A DNA stretch of 64,000 nucleotides. Source: Candidatus Paceibacterota bacterium. Its GTDB lineage: Bacteria > Verrucomicrobiota > Verrucomicrobiia > Limisphaerales > UBA8199. Both the position numbers and the translations under genes were made by a program. Within the stretch, counting starts at the first letter, position 1. Each line of letters begins with the position of its first letter. Under the pieces are notes generated by a model that saw only the letters and a list, made by a program, of their open reading frames with translations, was not told where the DNA came from and made no database searches. Location: the NCBI GenBank assembly GCA_035452965.1, contig DAOTCE010000016.1:48067-112066 (forward strand), in the 5' to 3' direction. This document shows positions 38,146 through 46,366 of the stretch, in pieces.

Positions 38146-38463
38146 ATGAGCGCAAAATTGTTTGTTGGAAATCTTTCCTTCAACATCACTGAAAACGACC
38201 TGCAGGATGCCTTCGCGGTCCACGGCACGGTCGTCGAAGCCAACCTGATGATGGACCGGGCAACCGGCCGTCCCCGCGGGTTTGCCTTCGTCACCATGAG
38301 CACGCCCGAGGAAGCCCAAAAGGCCATTGACGCCCTCAACGGCAAGGAACTGGGTGGACGCGCCCTCACGGTTAACATCGCCCGGCCGCGCGAAGAACGC
38401 CCGCAGGGCGGCGGCGGCTATCGGGGCCATGGTGGCCGCGGTGGCGGACGCGATCGTTACTAA
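38146..38463 (+). CDS. RNA-binding protein with one RRM domain and Gly/Arg-rich tail
   Basis: A 105-residue protein. RNP2 is KLFVGNLSF (residues 4-12) and RNP1 is RGFAFVTM (about 45-52), with aromatic residues for RNA stacking. The tail GGGGYRGHGGRGGGRDRY is Gly/Arg-rich as in cold- or stress-induced bacterial Rbp proteins. It probably binds and remodels mRNAs in the cold, which is inference from the family. A strong terminator follows at 38484, and infA lies beyond it. Confidence 0.95.
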   Translation: MSAKLFVGNLSFNITENDLQDAFAVHGTVVEANLMMDRATGRPRGFAFVTMSTPEEAQKAIDALNGKELGGRALTVNIARPREERPQGGGGYRGHGGRGGGRDRY

Positions 38464-38483
38464 TTTAACAGATCGCATTTGTG

Positions 38484-38516
38484 CGAGGCCCGGGCTGACC
38501 GGGCCTCGTTCTTTTC
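38484..38516 (+). terminator. Rho-independent terminator after RRM gene
   Basis: A perfect 10-bp GC-rich stem CGAGGCCCGG (38484-38493) with CCGGGCCTCG (38499-38508), loop GCTGA, then TTCTTTTCT. It lies 20 bases after the RRM stop codon. Confidence 0.93.
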
Positions 38517-38591
38517 TCTGGTTGCGTCCTTTCCGGCCGGTGCGCGGGATGTTGCCTGTGCCAGCAAATCCGGCCGTTGGTGAAGCAACCT

Positions 38592-38807
38592 ATGAAAGAA
38601 GAACATATTGAAGTAGAAGGCCGCATCCAGACCGTGCTCCCGGGCACAATGTTCCGGGTGCAACTCGACAACAACCACCTCGTCCTCGCCACCATCTGCG
38701 GCAAAATGCGCAAACGCTGGGTCCGCCTCACCGCCGGTGACCGCGTTAAGATGGAAATGTCACCTTACGATCTGGACAAAGCCCGCATCGTCTGGCGGTT
38801 GAAATAA
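38592..38807 (+). CDS. infA: Translation initiation factor IF-1
   Basis: A 71-residue OB-fold factor that blocks the A site during initiation. The sequence EEHIEVEGRIQTVLPGTMFRVQLDNNH and ICGKMRKRWVRLTAGDRVKMEMSPYDLDKARIVWR is classical IF-1. The frame opens with a TTG at 38577, but ATG 38592 gives the standard N-terminus. It lies downstream of the RRM gene terminator, so it likely has its own promoter in the 80-base spacer. No ribosomal protein operon surrounds it. Confidence 0.95.
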   Translation: MKEEHIEVEGRIQTVLPGTMFRVQLDNNHLVLATICGKMRKRWVRLTAGDRVKMEMSPYDLDKARIVWRLK

Positions 38808-38841
38808 GCCCGCCCCCTCCAAAACTGGCGGCTCGGCAGTT

Positions 38842-39693
38842 TCAGGCCACAAACTCCAGCTCCGGCTCACGGGCGATCAGCCCACGGCCAGCCGCCTGGC
38901 CCAGGAACCGCCGGATTGCCTCCCTCCCCTTCTCGCCGTAATCCAGCGTCCAGTGGTTTACATACATCCCGACAAACTTGTCCGCCAGCCGCTGATCCAT
39001 ATCCCGCGCGTACTGGAGCGCATGCCGCACCGCCTCGGGCCGATGGTCCAGGCTGTACTGGATGCTCCCCGTCAACACATCGGACACCACGCGCCGCGTC
39101 GCCGGCGGAAAGCGCTTGTGAATGACGTTCCCTCCTAGCGGCAGCGGCAAACCGTCGTTCTCGCTCCCCCACCACACCCCCAGGTCCTCGCAGACCTGCA
39201 AGCCCTCATTCTGATACGTAAGCTGTCCCTCGTGTATAATCAGCCCGACCTCCGCCCCGCCTGAACGAACGGAAGCAAAGATCTGGTCGAACGGGACAAC
39301 TACATAATCGAACTCCCTTGCCGGCCTGCCCAGCCACAATTGCAGCGCCAGAAACGCGCTGGTCATCGTGCCCGGGACGGCGATCTTCCTGCGGGCGACC
39401 TCCGTCCGGGTGAGCTTCTGCTTCGCCACCAGCATCGGCCCATAACCGTCGCCCATGCTTGCGCCGCTCGGCAACAACGCGTACTGGTCGCCCACGTAAG
39501 CATAGGCGTGAATGCTCACCGCCGAGATGTCCAGCTCCCCTCGCGTGGCCCGCTCATTGAGCGTTTGGATGTCCTGCAATACGTGCTGGAAACGAAACCC
39601 ATGCGTCGGGATTAGCTCGCGCGCCAGCCCGTAGAACATGAACGCGTCGTCCGGATCGGGCGAGTGGCCGAGGGTTAAAGTGGTCTGCGACAT
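38842..39693 (-). CDS. mqnD: 1,4-dihydroxy-6-naphthoate synthase
   Basis: A 283-residue enzyme converting cyclic de-hypoxanthine futalosine to dihydroxynaphthoate in the futalosine route to menaquinone. The N-terminus LGHSPDPDDAFMFYGLA is a family mark; ISAVSIHAYAYVGDQYALLPSGASMGDGYGPMLVA, IAVPGTMTSAFLAL and GLIIHEGQLTYQNEGL follow. Fold is periplasmic-binding-protein-like but without a leader. It implies menaquinone by the futalosine route; other mqn genes are not in the window. Confidence 0.93.
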   Translation of the reverse strand: MSQTTLTLGHSPDPDDAFMFYGLARELIPTHGFRFQHVLQDIQTLNERATRGELDISAVSIHAYAYVGDQYALLPSGASMGDGYGPMLVAKQKLTRTEVARRKIAVPGTMTSAFLALQLWLGRPAREFDYVVVPFDQIFASVRSGGAEVGLIIHEGQLTYQNEGLQVCEDLGVWWGSENDGLPLPLGGNVIHKRFPPATRRVVSDVLTGSIQYSLDHRPEAVRHALQYARDMDQRLADKFVGMYVNHWTLDYGEKGREAIRRFLGQAAGRGLIAREPELEFVA

Positions 39694-39793
39694 GCCCGCA
39701 AGCTAACCCGTCCTCCGTCTCGCTGTCACGCCGAGAGCTTTGCGCCAACCCGCTTGCTTCCCAATCCGCCCCCGCCAAGTCCCCGCACGCTGC

Positions 39794-40447
39794 TTACGTC
39801 CTGTCGCGGGGCGCGGGGCCCGGCGCCAGCTCCAACATCTCCCGGCTATACGGAATCCCCCGGCGCCGCGTCACCACCAGACGCATCATCTGCTCGAACA
39901 CCGGCTGCAAGTGCGGAAAGCGCTGGCTGAGCCGGGCCTGCGGCAGAGATGCCACCATCAACCGCACGAACGCCTCCAGGGACACCACATTGCCATGCAG
40001 CGCCATGTTGGACGTGACCACATGCGGCCAATAGCCCGGGATGATGCAGCAGGTCAGGCTGCAATGCAGATCTCGCTGCGAGAAACCCAGCACGGGAAAA
40101 CTGCCGCGCCGCAACGCGCTAACCAGTTGCTCCAGTTCCGAGGCCAGCAGCCCGAACACCGCACGCGTCCGCTCCTCCGACTCGCCGGCACCGGTGATGC
40201 CGTAGTTATAGTCAGCGGGCAGCGGCAAAAACACCTGCTCCCCGGTTACTTCCTCGTCGCCGGACAACCGCTCCAGCCGAAGACAACCCAGCTCCGCCGT
40301 CAGCGCCCAGTTGCGAGAAACATCGTCCCGGTTGAATGCCGCCAAACCCAACGGCGTGGCTTTGCCCAGCAGAGCAAAGACCCGCCGCCCTTTTCGCAGC
40401 AAACATCCCGGCATCGGGGTGCCCAGTTTTTTCAAGCACAACGCCAT
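39794..40447 (-). CDS. Conserved-looking protein of unknown function
   Basis: A 217-residue soluble protein I do not recognise. There is no leader or membrane segment. Notable features are a Cys/His patch FSQRDLHCSLTCCIIPGYWPHVV in the middle, an adjacent SNMALHGNVVSLEAFVRLM, and a basic C-terminus (TRRRGIPYSREMLELA). The composition and codon use match the neighbours, so it looks like a real gene. It lies between mqnD (same strand) and divergent uvrD, with 100- and 166-base spacers. Confidence 0.6.
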   Translation of the reverse strand: MALCLKKLGTPMPGCLLRKGRRVFALLGKATPLGLAAFNRDDVSRNWALTAELGCLRLERLSGDEEVTGEQVFLPLPADYNYGITGAGESEERTRAVFGLLASELEQLVSALRRGSFPVLGFSQRDLHCSLTCCIIPGYWPHVVTSNMALHGNVVSLEAFVRLMVASLPQARLSQRFPHLQPVFEQMMRLVVTRRRGIPYSREMLELAPGPAPRDRT

Positions 40448-40613
40448 CTTTTCGTCGCCAAACGATCACCCCTATCCTGCCCCGCGCCGCCCGCGCTGGA
40501 AATCCGTACTAATAACCAAATCGTATCGGGTCTTTTCCGTCACCGGTGTGCCCGCCCGCCGCCGCCCCAATCCCGCTTGCCTTCACTCCGCTGCCCCCTA
40601 GACTCCGCGCGCG

Positions 40614-42674
40614 ATGTTCGATCTCAATACGCTCAACCCCCAGCAGCGCCTGGCGGTTGAGACCATCCACGGACCGGTCCTGATCCTGGCCGGCGCCGGC
40701 ACCGGCAAGACGCGCGTCATCACCTGTCGCGTCGCCCACCTCATTGACCGCGGCATTGCGCCCGCCCACATTCTTGGCGTCACCTTTACCAACAAAGCCG
40801 CCCGCGAGATGCTGGAGCGCGTCGGAAAACTCATCCGCGGCAAAGCCCAACACCGCCGCGCCGCCGCCCAGTCACCACCCCCCGACGCTCAACCCACCCT
40901 CTGCACCTTTCATTCCCTCTGCGTGCGCATCCTCCGCCAGCACATTGAGCGCCTGGGTTACAAGCGCAACTTTGTCATTTACGACGAATCCGAGCAGCTC
41001 GGCGCCATCAAGAAAATCCTGGCCCAAATCTCCGCCAAGGGAGAAAAGGCCGACCCCGCCGCTATCCTCAGCCTCCTTAGCCGCTTCCGCAACGGCGGGC
41101 AGCGTGCCGCGGCCTTTGGCGATCCGAGCGTCCGCGCCATGGCCGAGCACATCCGCTCCCGTTACGAGTCCGCCCTGCGCGCCTGCAATGCCGTGGACTT
41201 CGACGACCTCATCCTCCTCACCCTCCGCCTCTTCCGCGAGCACCCCGACGCGCTCGAATCCTGCCGCACCCGCTACCGCTACGTCATGGTGGATGAATAC
41301 CAGGACACCAACGCCGCCCAGTTCAAGCTCGTCCACGCCCTCACCTGCGAGCACCGCAACCTCTGTGTCGTCGGTGACGACGACCAGAGCATTTACGGCT
41401 GGCGCGGCGCGGAAATCTCCAACCTCCTTGACATGGAACAACATTACCCCGAGACCCGCGTCATCAAGCTCGAACAAAACTACCGCTCCACCAACACCAT
41501 CCTCCACGCCGCCAACGCCATCATCCGGCACAACGTCCGCCGGCGCGGCAAGACCCTCTGGTCCCAAAAGGGGGACGGCCCGAAAATCACCCTCCACGCC
41601 TTTGCCACCGACGAAGAGGAAGCCCGCGCCATTGCCGAACTGATCGAATACGCCCGCCTCACCCAACGCGTGCCCTGGTCGGAGCAGGCCATTCTCTTCC
41701 GCATCAACGCCCAATCCCGGCCACTCGAAACCGCCCTCCGGCAGGCCGGCGTCCGCTATCACCTCATCGGCGGCCAGAGCTTCTTCGACCGGCGCGAAGT
41801 TCGTGACTTCCTCGCCTACCTCAAGACCCTCCTGAACCCCAATGACGACGTGAGCCTGCTGCGCATCGCCAATGTTCCGGCCCGGGGCCTGAGCGATGTC
41901 ACCATGGAGCGCCTCCTGGCCGCCAGCCACGAGCGCAAATGCCCCGTCTTTGCCGCCATGAAGAACCCCGCGGTCACCACCACCTTTCAGTCTCGCACCC
42001 GCGAGAACCTCGAAGCCTTCGTCAAACTCATCGAGCACACAGGCGGACGCCTCCACACCGAGAGCCTCTCCCGCGACCCGCGCGCGCTACAAACCTGGGC
42101 CTCGCACTTCCTCGACCAGATCGGTTACTTTGCCGAACTGCGCCGCTCCGAGCGCAACCCCGAGACCGCCGAAAACCGCCTGCGCAACCTCAAAGACCTC
42201 ATCGCCACCCTCGACGGTCCCGACGGCGCTTCCCACCCTCCCTTCGACCGCCTGGAAGCCTTCCTCCAACAAATCAGCCTTGATACCGAGCGCGAGGAGG
42301 AACAGGAAGACTCGCCGGGCGACGCCGTCACGCTCATCACCATGCATAGCTGCAAAGGGCTGGAGTTCCCCCACGTCCACATTGTCGGCATGGAAGACGG
42401 CCTGTTGCCCCACTCGCGCTCCAAAGCCGAGAACACCCTCGACGAAGAGCGGCGCCTCTTCTACGTCGCCGTCACCCGGGCCATGCACACCCTGGCCATC
42501 AGCCATTGCGCTGGACGCAAGAAATACGGCGCCATTGTCCCCTGCCATCCCTCCCCCTTTCTCAAAGACCTGCCCCCCGAACTCGTCGAGCACGCCGACG
42601 AAAAAGCCAGGCAGCCCGTCACCCTCCAATCCGGCAAAGCCAAGTTCGCCCTCCTCCGCGCCGCCCTGGGCTAA
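40614..42674 (+). CDS. pcrA: UvrD/PcrA-type DNA helicase
   Basis: A 686-residue superfamily 1A helicase acting in DNA repair and replication. Motif I LAGAGTGKTRVITCRVAHLI, Ia GVTFTNKAAREM, II VDEYQDTN, III VVGDDDQSIYGWRGAE, IV KLEQNYRST, V VTLITMHSCKGLEFPHVHIVG and VI EERRLFYVAVTRAMHTL are complete. Length is at the short end of UvrD/PcrA/Rep, with a reduced C-terminal tail. The stop codon is also the first base of the 122-bp repeat, copy 2. UvrD versus Rep cannot be settled from motifs alone. Confidence 0.93.
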   Translation: MFDLNTLNPQQRLAVETIHGPVLILAGAGTGKTRVITCRVAHLIDRGIAPAHILGVTFTNKAAREMLERVGKLIRGKAQHRRAAAQSPPPDAQPTLCTFHSLCVRILRQHIERLGYKRNFVIYDESEQLGAIKKILAQISAKGEKADPAAILSLLSRFRNGGQRAAAFGDPSVRAMAEHIRSRYESALRACNAVDFDDLILLTLRLFREHPDALESCRTRYRYVMVDEYQDTNAAQFKLVHALTCEHRNLCVVGDDDQSIYGWRGAEISNLLDMEQHYPETRVIKLEQNYRSTNTILHAANAIIRHNVRRRGKTLWSQKGDGPKITLHAFATDEEEARAIAELIEYARLTQRVPWSEQAILFRINAQSRPLETALRQAGVRYHLIGGQSFFDRREVRDFLAYLKTLLNPNDDVSLLRIANVPARGLSDVTMERLLAASHERKCPVFAAMKNPAVTTTFQSRTRENLEAFVKLIEHTGGRLHTESLSRDPRALQTWASHFLDQIGYFAELRRSERNPETAENRLRNLKDLIATLDGPDGASHPPFDRLEAFLQQISLDTEREEEQEDSPGDAVTLITMHSCKGLEFPHVHIVGMEDGLLPHSRSKAENTLDEERRLFYVAVTRAMHTLAISHCAGRKKYGAIVPCHPSPFLKDLPPELVEHADEKARQPVTLQSGKAKFALLRAALG

Positions 42675-42795
42675 GAGCTTGTTTGAGAAGTCGCCCGGTC
42701 AGGGGACCGGGCCTACAGGATCGCGCCTTTTCGCCCATTCCCCGTAGGCCGGGTGTCCACACCCGGAGTTAGACTGGCATTTTCAAACAGGCTCT
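42674..42795. repeat. 122-bp palindromic repeat element, copy 2
   Basis: AGAGCTTGTTTGAGAAGTCG ... TTTTCAAACAGGCTCT. It starts in the stop codon of the helicase gene. Inside are CCCGGTC/GACCGGG and CCGGGTGT/ACACCCGG hairpins and CCTACAGG with CCGTAGG. Same orientation as copy 3, opposite to copy 1. Confidence 0.85.
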
Positions 42796-42842
42796 AAGCC
42801 CAAGCCCTCCGCCTCACCCGCAGCGGCAGGCTTGCTGGTGGC

Positions 42843-43316
42843 GTGGGCTCGCCAAACAGGTTAGGTTCCCGTGTGCGATCCTCTCTGGCAGTGGCCGCGC
42901 CCCCGGCCCGGGCGCTGCTGATCTACGACGGCGACTGCAGTATCTGCTCGCTGTGCGTCCGCCGGTGGCAAAAGACCACCGGCGCGCACCTCGATTACCT
43001 CCCGTTCCAGGACCCGGGCGTGGCGCGCCGATTCCCCGAAGTGCCCCGCGGCCAGTTCCAGACTGCGGTGCAACTGATCGAGCCGGACGGCCGCGTTTAT
43101 GGCGGCGCGGTGGCGGTCTTGCGCGCGCTCGCCCAGGGCCCCCGCCGGGCGCGGCTGCTCAATTGGTATGAACGCTGGCCGCTCTTCGCCCGCGCCGCCG
43201 AGTGGACCTACCGCCTGGTGGCCCGGCACCGCCGATTCTTCGCAGCCCTGACACGCCTTGCCTGGGGCGCGGCACACCGTTCCTTTGACAAACCCGGCCG
43301 GCGGGCTAGTGTTTGA
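42843..43316 (+). CDS. DCC-family thiol-disulfide oxidoreductase-like protein (DUF393)
   Basis: A 157-residue protein. The core begins ALLIYDGDCSICSLCVRRW with the DxDCxxC motif that names the DCC (YuxK/DUF393) family, and the later IEPDGRVYGGAVAVLRAL is also typical. These are small thioredoxin-like proteins of poorly known role. The GTG start at 42843 gives about 23 residues before the core and is uncertain; the core itself begins near residue 24. An HPF-like gene follows after 91 bases. Confidence 0.82.
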   Translation: MGSPNRLGSRVRSSLAVAAPPARALLIYDGDCSICSLCVRRWQKTTGAHLDYLPFQDPGVARRFPEVPRGQFQTAVQLIEPDGRVYGGAVAVLRALAQGPRRARLLNWYERWPLFARAAEWTYRLVARHRRFFAALTRLAWGAAHRSFDKPGRRASV

Positions 43317-43407
43317 TCGGATGGCAACCCGCAACGTCAAACCCGGCGTCACGCAAGAAACACTCCCACCCGTGCGTAGCGCGGGACAGTTGCAGCGTTG
43401 AATTTCT

Positions 43408-43752
43408 ATGACACTGAAATGGAACGTGGTCGCCAAACACATGCGCCCCCACGCGCAACTGCAGTCCAAGCTCGAGCAGAAGATCGCCAAGCTGGAGGCT
43501 CATTTGACGCACTTCCCAGCCGACGCGGTCCATTTGCAGGTCGTGCTGGAGCGGCACGCCAAGCGCGACTGGTTCGAGGTCGCCCTGACGCTGCGGGTGC
43601 CCTCCAACGTGCTGCAGAGCAACAAGTCCGGCGCCGACCCGGTGACGGTGCTTGACCTCGCGGTCAAGGCGCTGCTGCGCGAGCTGGCGGGGCTGAAGTC
43701 CGAGTTGCGCCGCGAGCCGGACTGGCGGCGGGTGGCGCGGCGCAAACTCTGA
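43408..43752 (+). CDS. Ribosome hibernation factor-like protein (HPF/RaiA family)
   Basis: A 114-residue protein of the S30AE type. KWNVVAKHMRPHAQLQSKLEQKIAKLEAHL at the start and the central VHLQVVLERHAKRDWFEVALTLRVPSNVLQSN match the short HPF/RaiA architecture; the helix with DLAVKALLRELAGLKSELRR follows. These factors bind the decoding region of the 30S subunit and hold ribosomes inactive in stress. The C-terminal dimerisation domain of long HPF is absent. Basic tail RRVARRKL. Confidence 0.8.
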   Translation: MTLKWNVVAKHMRPHAQLQSKLEQKIAKLEAHLTHFPADAVHLQVVLERHAKRDWFEVALTLRVPSNVLQSNKSGADPVTVLDLAVKALLRELAGLKSELRREPDWRRVARRKL

Positions 43753-43774
43753 GCGGCGGCTTCCGCCCGGTGGA

Positions 43775-44002
43775 TCACGTGCCAGGCGTCTTGTCTTCCC
43801 GCCGTTCGCGATCCCGCCTGGCCGCCCGCCGGGCCTTCACCAGAACCCAGACCTCCAGCACCAGATAGACCGACAAAAGCCCGGCGATAGTGGCCAGCAT
43901 CCAATCCCAATACCGGACGGCCAGCGCCCACAAGCATGGCACGACAAAGACCAAAATGGTCAACCAGCCCTTTGACTGCTTCGACGCTGCGTTCTTTTTC
44001 AT
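43775..44002 (-). CDS. Small two-helix membrane protein
   Basis: A 75-residue product from ATG 44002 (MKKNAASKQSKGW). Two hydrophobic segments (LTILVFVVPCLWALAVRYW and MLATIAGLLSVYLVLEVWVLV) are followed by a strongly basic tail (KARRAARRDRERREDK), so a hairpin topology with a cytoplasmic C-terminus is likely. No family recognised. The frame is open 12 codons further upstream. Confidence 0.6.
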   Translation of the reverse strand: MKKNAASKQSKGWLTILVFVVPCLWALAVRYWDWMLATIAGLLSVYLVLEVWVLVKARRAARRDRERREDKTPGT

Positions 44003-44314
44003 TGTAAGGACGGGGGCCGGACCACTGGCTCGACGCACCGCTCACCGGCGGCCATCCGGGCCGGTGGCCGGCTGCCTTGTCCATAGCCCAAATCACGGCT
44101 CAACGCCAGCCCCTTCCCCAGAAACGATTGGCCGCCCAATCCTTGGCGAACGCAGGGCGGTTTTGGCCTGTCCCGGCGCTCTCGGCAAGCGCGCCCGACC
44201 TTCAGCGATCGAGGAAGCGTGTTCGCAGTTCGCTACGGATCGGAGCGCAAACAACCACCGGGCAATTTGTCTGGCGTGGGGCGGCCGAGTGTGCGGTAAT
44301 GAGTGACCCAGGTT

Positions 44315-45358
44315 ATGCCAGTGCAGTACAGAGACTACTATGAAATCCTAAAGGTGCCCCGCAGCGCCAGCGAGGCCGACATAAAAAAGGCCTTCCGCAA
44401 GCTCGCGCGGGAGTACCACCCGGATGTCGCCAAGAACAAGAAGCAGGCGGAGGAGAAGTTCAAAGAGATCAACGAGGCCTACGAGGTCCTGGGCGACCCG
44501 GCCAAACGCAAGCGCTATGACGAACTGGGACCCAACTGGCAGGCCGGCGCCGAGTTCCGTCCGCCGCCGGGCTGGCAATCCTTCGGCCGGGGCAGGCCGG
44601 CGCAGGGCGGCGGACCTGGCAGCGAGGCCTTTGAGTTTCAGTTCGGCGGCACTGGCTTCAGCGACTTCTTCGAGCAGTTGTTCAGCTCCGCGGCAGGCCG
44701 GGGCGCAGCCGGCTTTGGGCGGCGCGGCCCGTTCGCCGAGGAGGAAATGCGCGGCCAGGACATCGAGGGCGACATCCTCGTATCGCTGGAGGAAGCCACG
44801 CGCGGCTCCGTCCGGTCCGTGTCGGTGCGCCACGCGCTCCCGTGTGGGCAGTGTGGCGGCAGCGGTCATCGCAACCGCCGCGTGTGCCAGGCCTGCGGCG
44901 GGGCAGGCCAGGTCGCCCGGACGGAGACCTGGCAGGTGAAAGTCCCGGCGGGCGTGACTGAAGGCCAGCGGCTGCGGCTGGCCGGGCGCGGCGAGGCGGG
45001 TGCGGGGGGCGGCGCGGCCGGCGACCTCTACCTGCGTGTGCGCCTGGCGCGGCACCCCGACTTCGAGGTGGAGAATCACAACCTCATCTACGAAGCCCAA
45101 ATCGCCCCGTGGGAGGCGGTGTTGGGGGCCAACATCTCCGTGCCGACCCTGGGCGGCCGCGTGGCGATCAAGATTCCGCCGGGGACGCAAAACGGCCAAA
45201 AGCTGCGGGTGCGCGGTCGCGGCCTGCCGCAGCGCGGCGGCGGGAGCGGTGACTTGATCGTGGAGACCCGGATCGAGGTGCCCCGGCGGGTCACAGAGTC
45301 CGAGCGCAAGCTCTGGGAGCATCTCGCGCGCGAGTCCCGATTTAACCCTCGCGAGTAA
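44315..45358 (+). CDS. DnaJ/CbpA-like co-chaperone with a single zinc centre
   Basis: A 347-residue J-protein. The J domain at the N-terminus has YYEILKVPRSASEADIKKAFRKLAREYHPDV with the HPD triplet needed to stimulate DnaK. A Gly/Phe-rich linker follows (FGRGRPAQGGGPGSEAFEFQFGG). Then come only two CXXCXGXG repeats (CGQCGGSG and CQACGGAG) instead of DnaJ's four, and a C-terminal substrate domain (VKVPAGVTEGQRLRL, VPTLGGRVAIKIPPGTQNGQKLRV). It is intermediate between DnaJ and CbpA. The GTG at 44303 is a possible alternative start. No dnaK/grpE nearby. Confidence 0.88.
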   Translation: MPVQYRDYYEILKVPRSASEADIKKAFRKLAREYHPDVAKNKKQAEEKFKEINEAYEVLGDPAKRKRYDELGPNWQAGAEFRPPPGWQSFGRGRPAQGGGPGSEAFEFQFGGTGFSDFFEQLFSSAAGRGAAGFGRRGPFAEEEMRGQDIEGDILVSLEEATRGSVRSVSVRHALPCGQCGGSGHRNRRVCQACGGAGQVARTETWQVKVPAGVTEGQRLRLAGRGEAGAGGGAAGDLYLRVRLARHPDFEVENHNLIYEAQIAPWEAVLGANISVPTLGGRVAIKIPPGTQNGQKLRVRGRGLPQRGGGSGDLIVETRIEVPRRVTESERKLWEHLARESRFNPRE

Positions 45359-45464
45359 GCTCGCCCGCCCGCACCACCGCCTGCACGACTCAGCCAACCC
45401 AGCGGACATTCCCGGCGCCACATCCGGGCAGCAGGCCTCGTTCTCCAGTGCGTGAGATGGTGAA

Positions 45465-45728
45465 TTGCTGCGCTGCCGCACGGAGTCCCAATCCGAGGAC
45501 GCCTTTGCGGAATTGGTTCAGCGGCACTCGGACTTGGCTTATTTGGCAGTGCTGCGGCAGGTGAACGGCGACTCGCATCGCGCCCAGGATGTAGCCCAGT
45601 TGGTTTTCGCCGACCTTGCCCGCAAGGCACACCGGCCCCCGGGGCGGGAGGCTTTCGCGGACCGGCTCTATCCCGGCGCGCATTTCCGAGCCGACAAGGT
45701 TCGTGGGGGGACAATCCAAGTGCCATAA
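45465..45728 (+). pseudogene. Remnant of an ECF-type RNA polymerase sigma factor
   Basis: An 87-codon frame whose first 60 residues (SEDAFAELVQRHSDLAYLAVLRQVNGDSHRAQDVAQLVFADLARKA) match the region-2 N-terminus of the ECF sigma factors common in Verrucomicrobiota. After ADRLYPGAHFRADK the frame drifts and ends at 45728; regions 3-4 (about 100 residues) are missing. It is thus truncated and probably non-functional. Repeats follow within 40 bases, and the DnaJ-like gene lies upstream. Confidence 0.7.
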
Positions 45729-45760
45729 ATGATCTGGAAACGGGGTGAGAGCGGCACCGG

Positions 45761-45811
45761 GACGGCCACTAGACGGCCACTAGACGGCCACCCCATGGCC
45801 ACTAGACGGCC
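45761..45811. repeat. 11-bp direct repeats GACGGCCACTA
   Basis: Units at 45761, 45772 and 45783 (the third lacks its last three bases), then CCCC and a further ATGGCCACTAGACGGCC. The unit length equals about one helical turn. Too short and without spacers for CRISPR. Confidence 0.75.
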
Positions 45812-46030
45812 GGGACCAACTTTGGGCCCCGGCCATCCGCGGCTTCAGGGCGGGTTGTCCGGGCTGCTTCGCAGGGGCAGGCGGCTGACAGGTTGATGCT
45901 TCTAATCACGCACCTGGACTCTGCCGCGAGAGGCAAGGGCTGCGGAGATGCCAACTATGGCTGCCTTTTGGGGCTGGAGCCGGGTGTGAGGTTAATGGAA
46001 GCCCCCCGGGACCAGGCGGCGCCACCCGAA

Positions 46031-46094
46031 GGAGTCTCACCGTATACGCGCCATATCCACACCGTATCCACACCGTGGATACAGCCTTGACATC
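46031..46094. repeat. 64-bp repeat with 11-bp tandem units, copy B
   Basis: GGAGTCTCACCGTATACGCG ... CACACCGTATCCACACCGTG then GATACAGCCTTGACATC. It aligns without gaps to 20921-20984; differences are confined to the first 30 bases. The hairpin GTATCCAC-ACC-GTGGATAC is intact. Confidence 0.85.
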
Positions 46095-46245
46095 CCGCCG
46101 CCCCCCTGACGTAACCCACTGCCGTTGCGGCAGTTGCGATCACAGGGCCAAAATACAGGCCCTTGCGGGCCAAATCCGTTGCAAGTACATCCATTTCAGT
46201 GAGTTGAGTCAAATCCGGGCAAACGGACCTCCATTCCCCTCCCAT

Positions 46246-46366
46246 AGAGCTTGTTTGAGAATTCGCCCGGTCAGGGGACCGGGCCTACAGGATCGCGCCT
46301 TTTCGCCGATTCCCTGTAGGCCGGGTGTCCACACCCGGCTTAGACTGGCATTTTCAAACAGGCTCT
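46246..46366. repeat. 122-bp palindromic repeat element, copy 3
   Basis: AGAGCTTGTTTGAGAATTCG ... TTTTCAAACAGGCTCT, 121 bp, nearly identical to copy 2. It ends 23 bases from the stop of the minus-strand AAA+ gene, so it lies directly 3' of that gene. Confidence 0.88.

Noticed and set aside
45761..45811. CRISPR-like array
   Set aside because: Units are 11 bp in direct tandem without spacers, and no cas gene is near.
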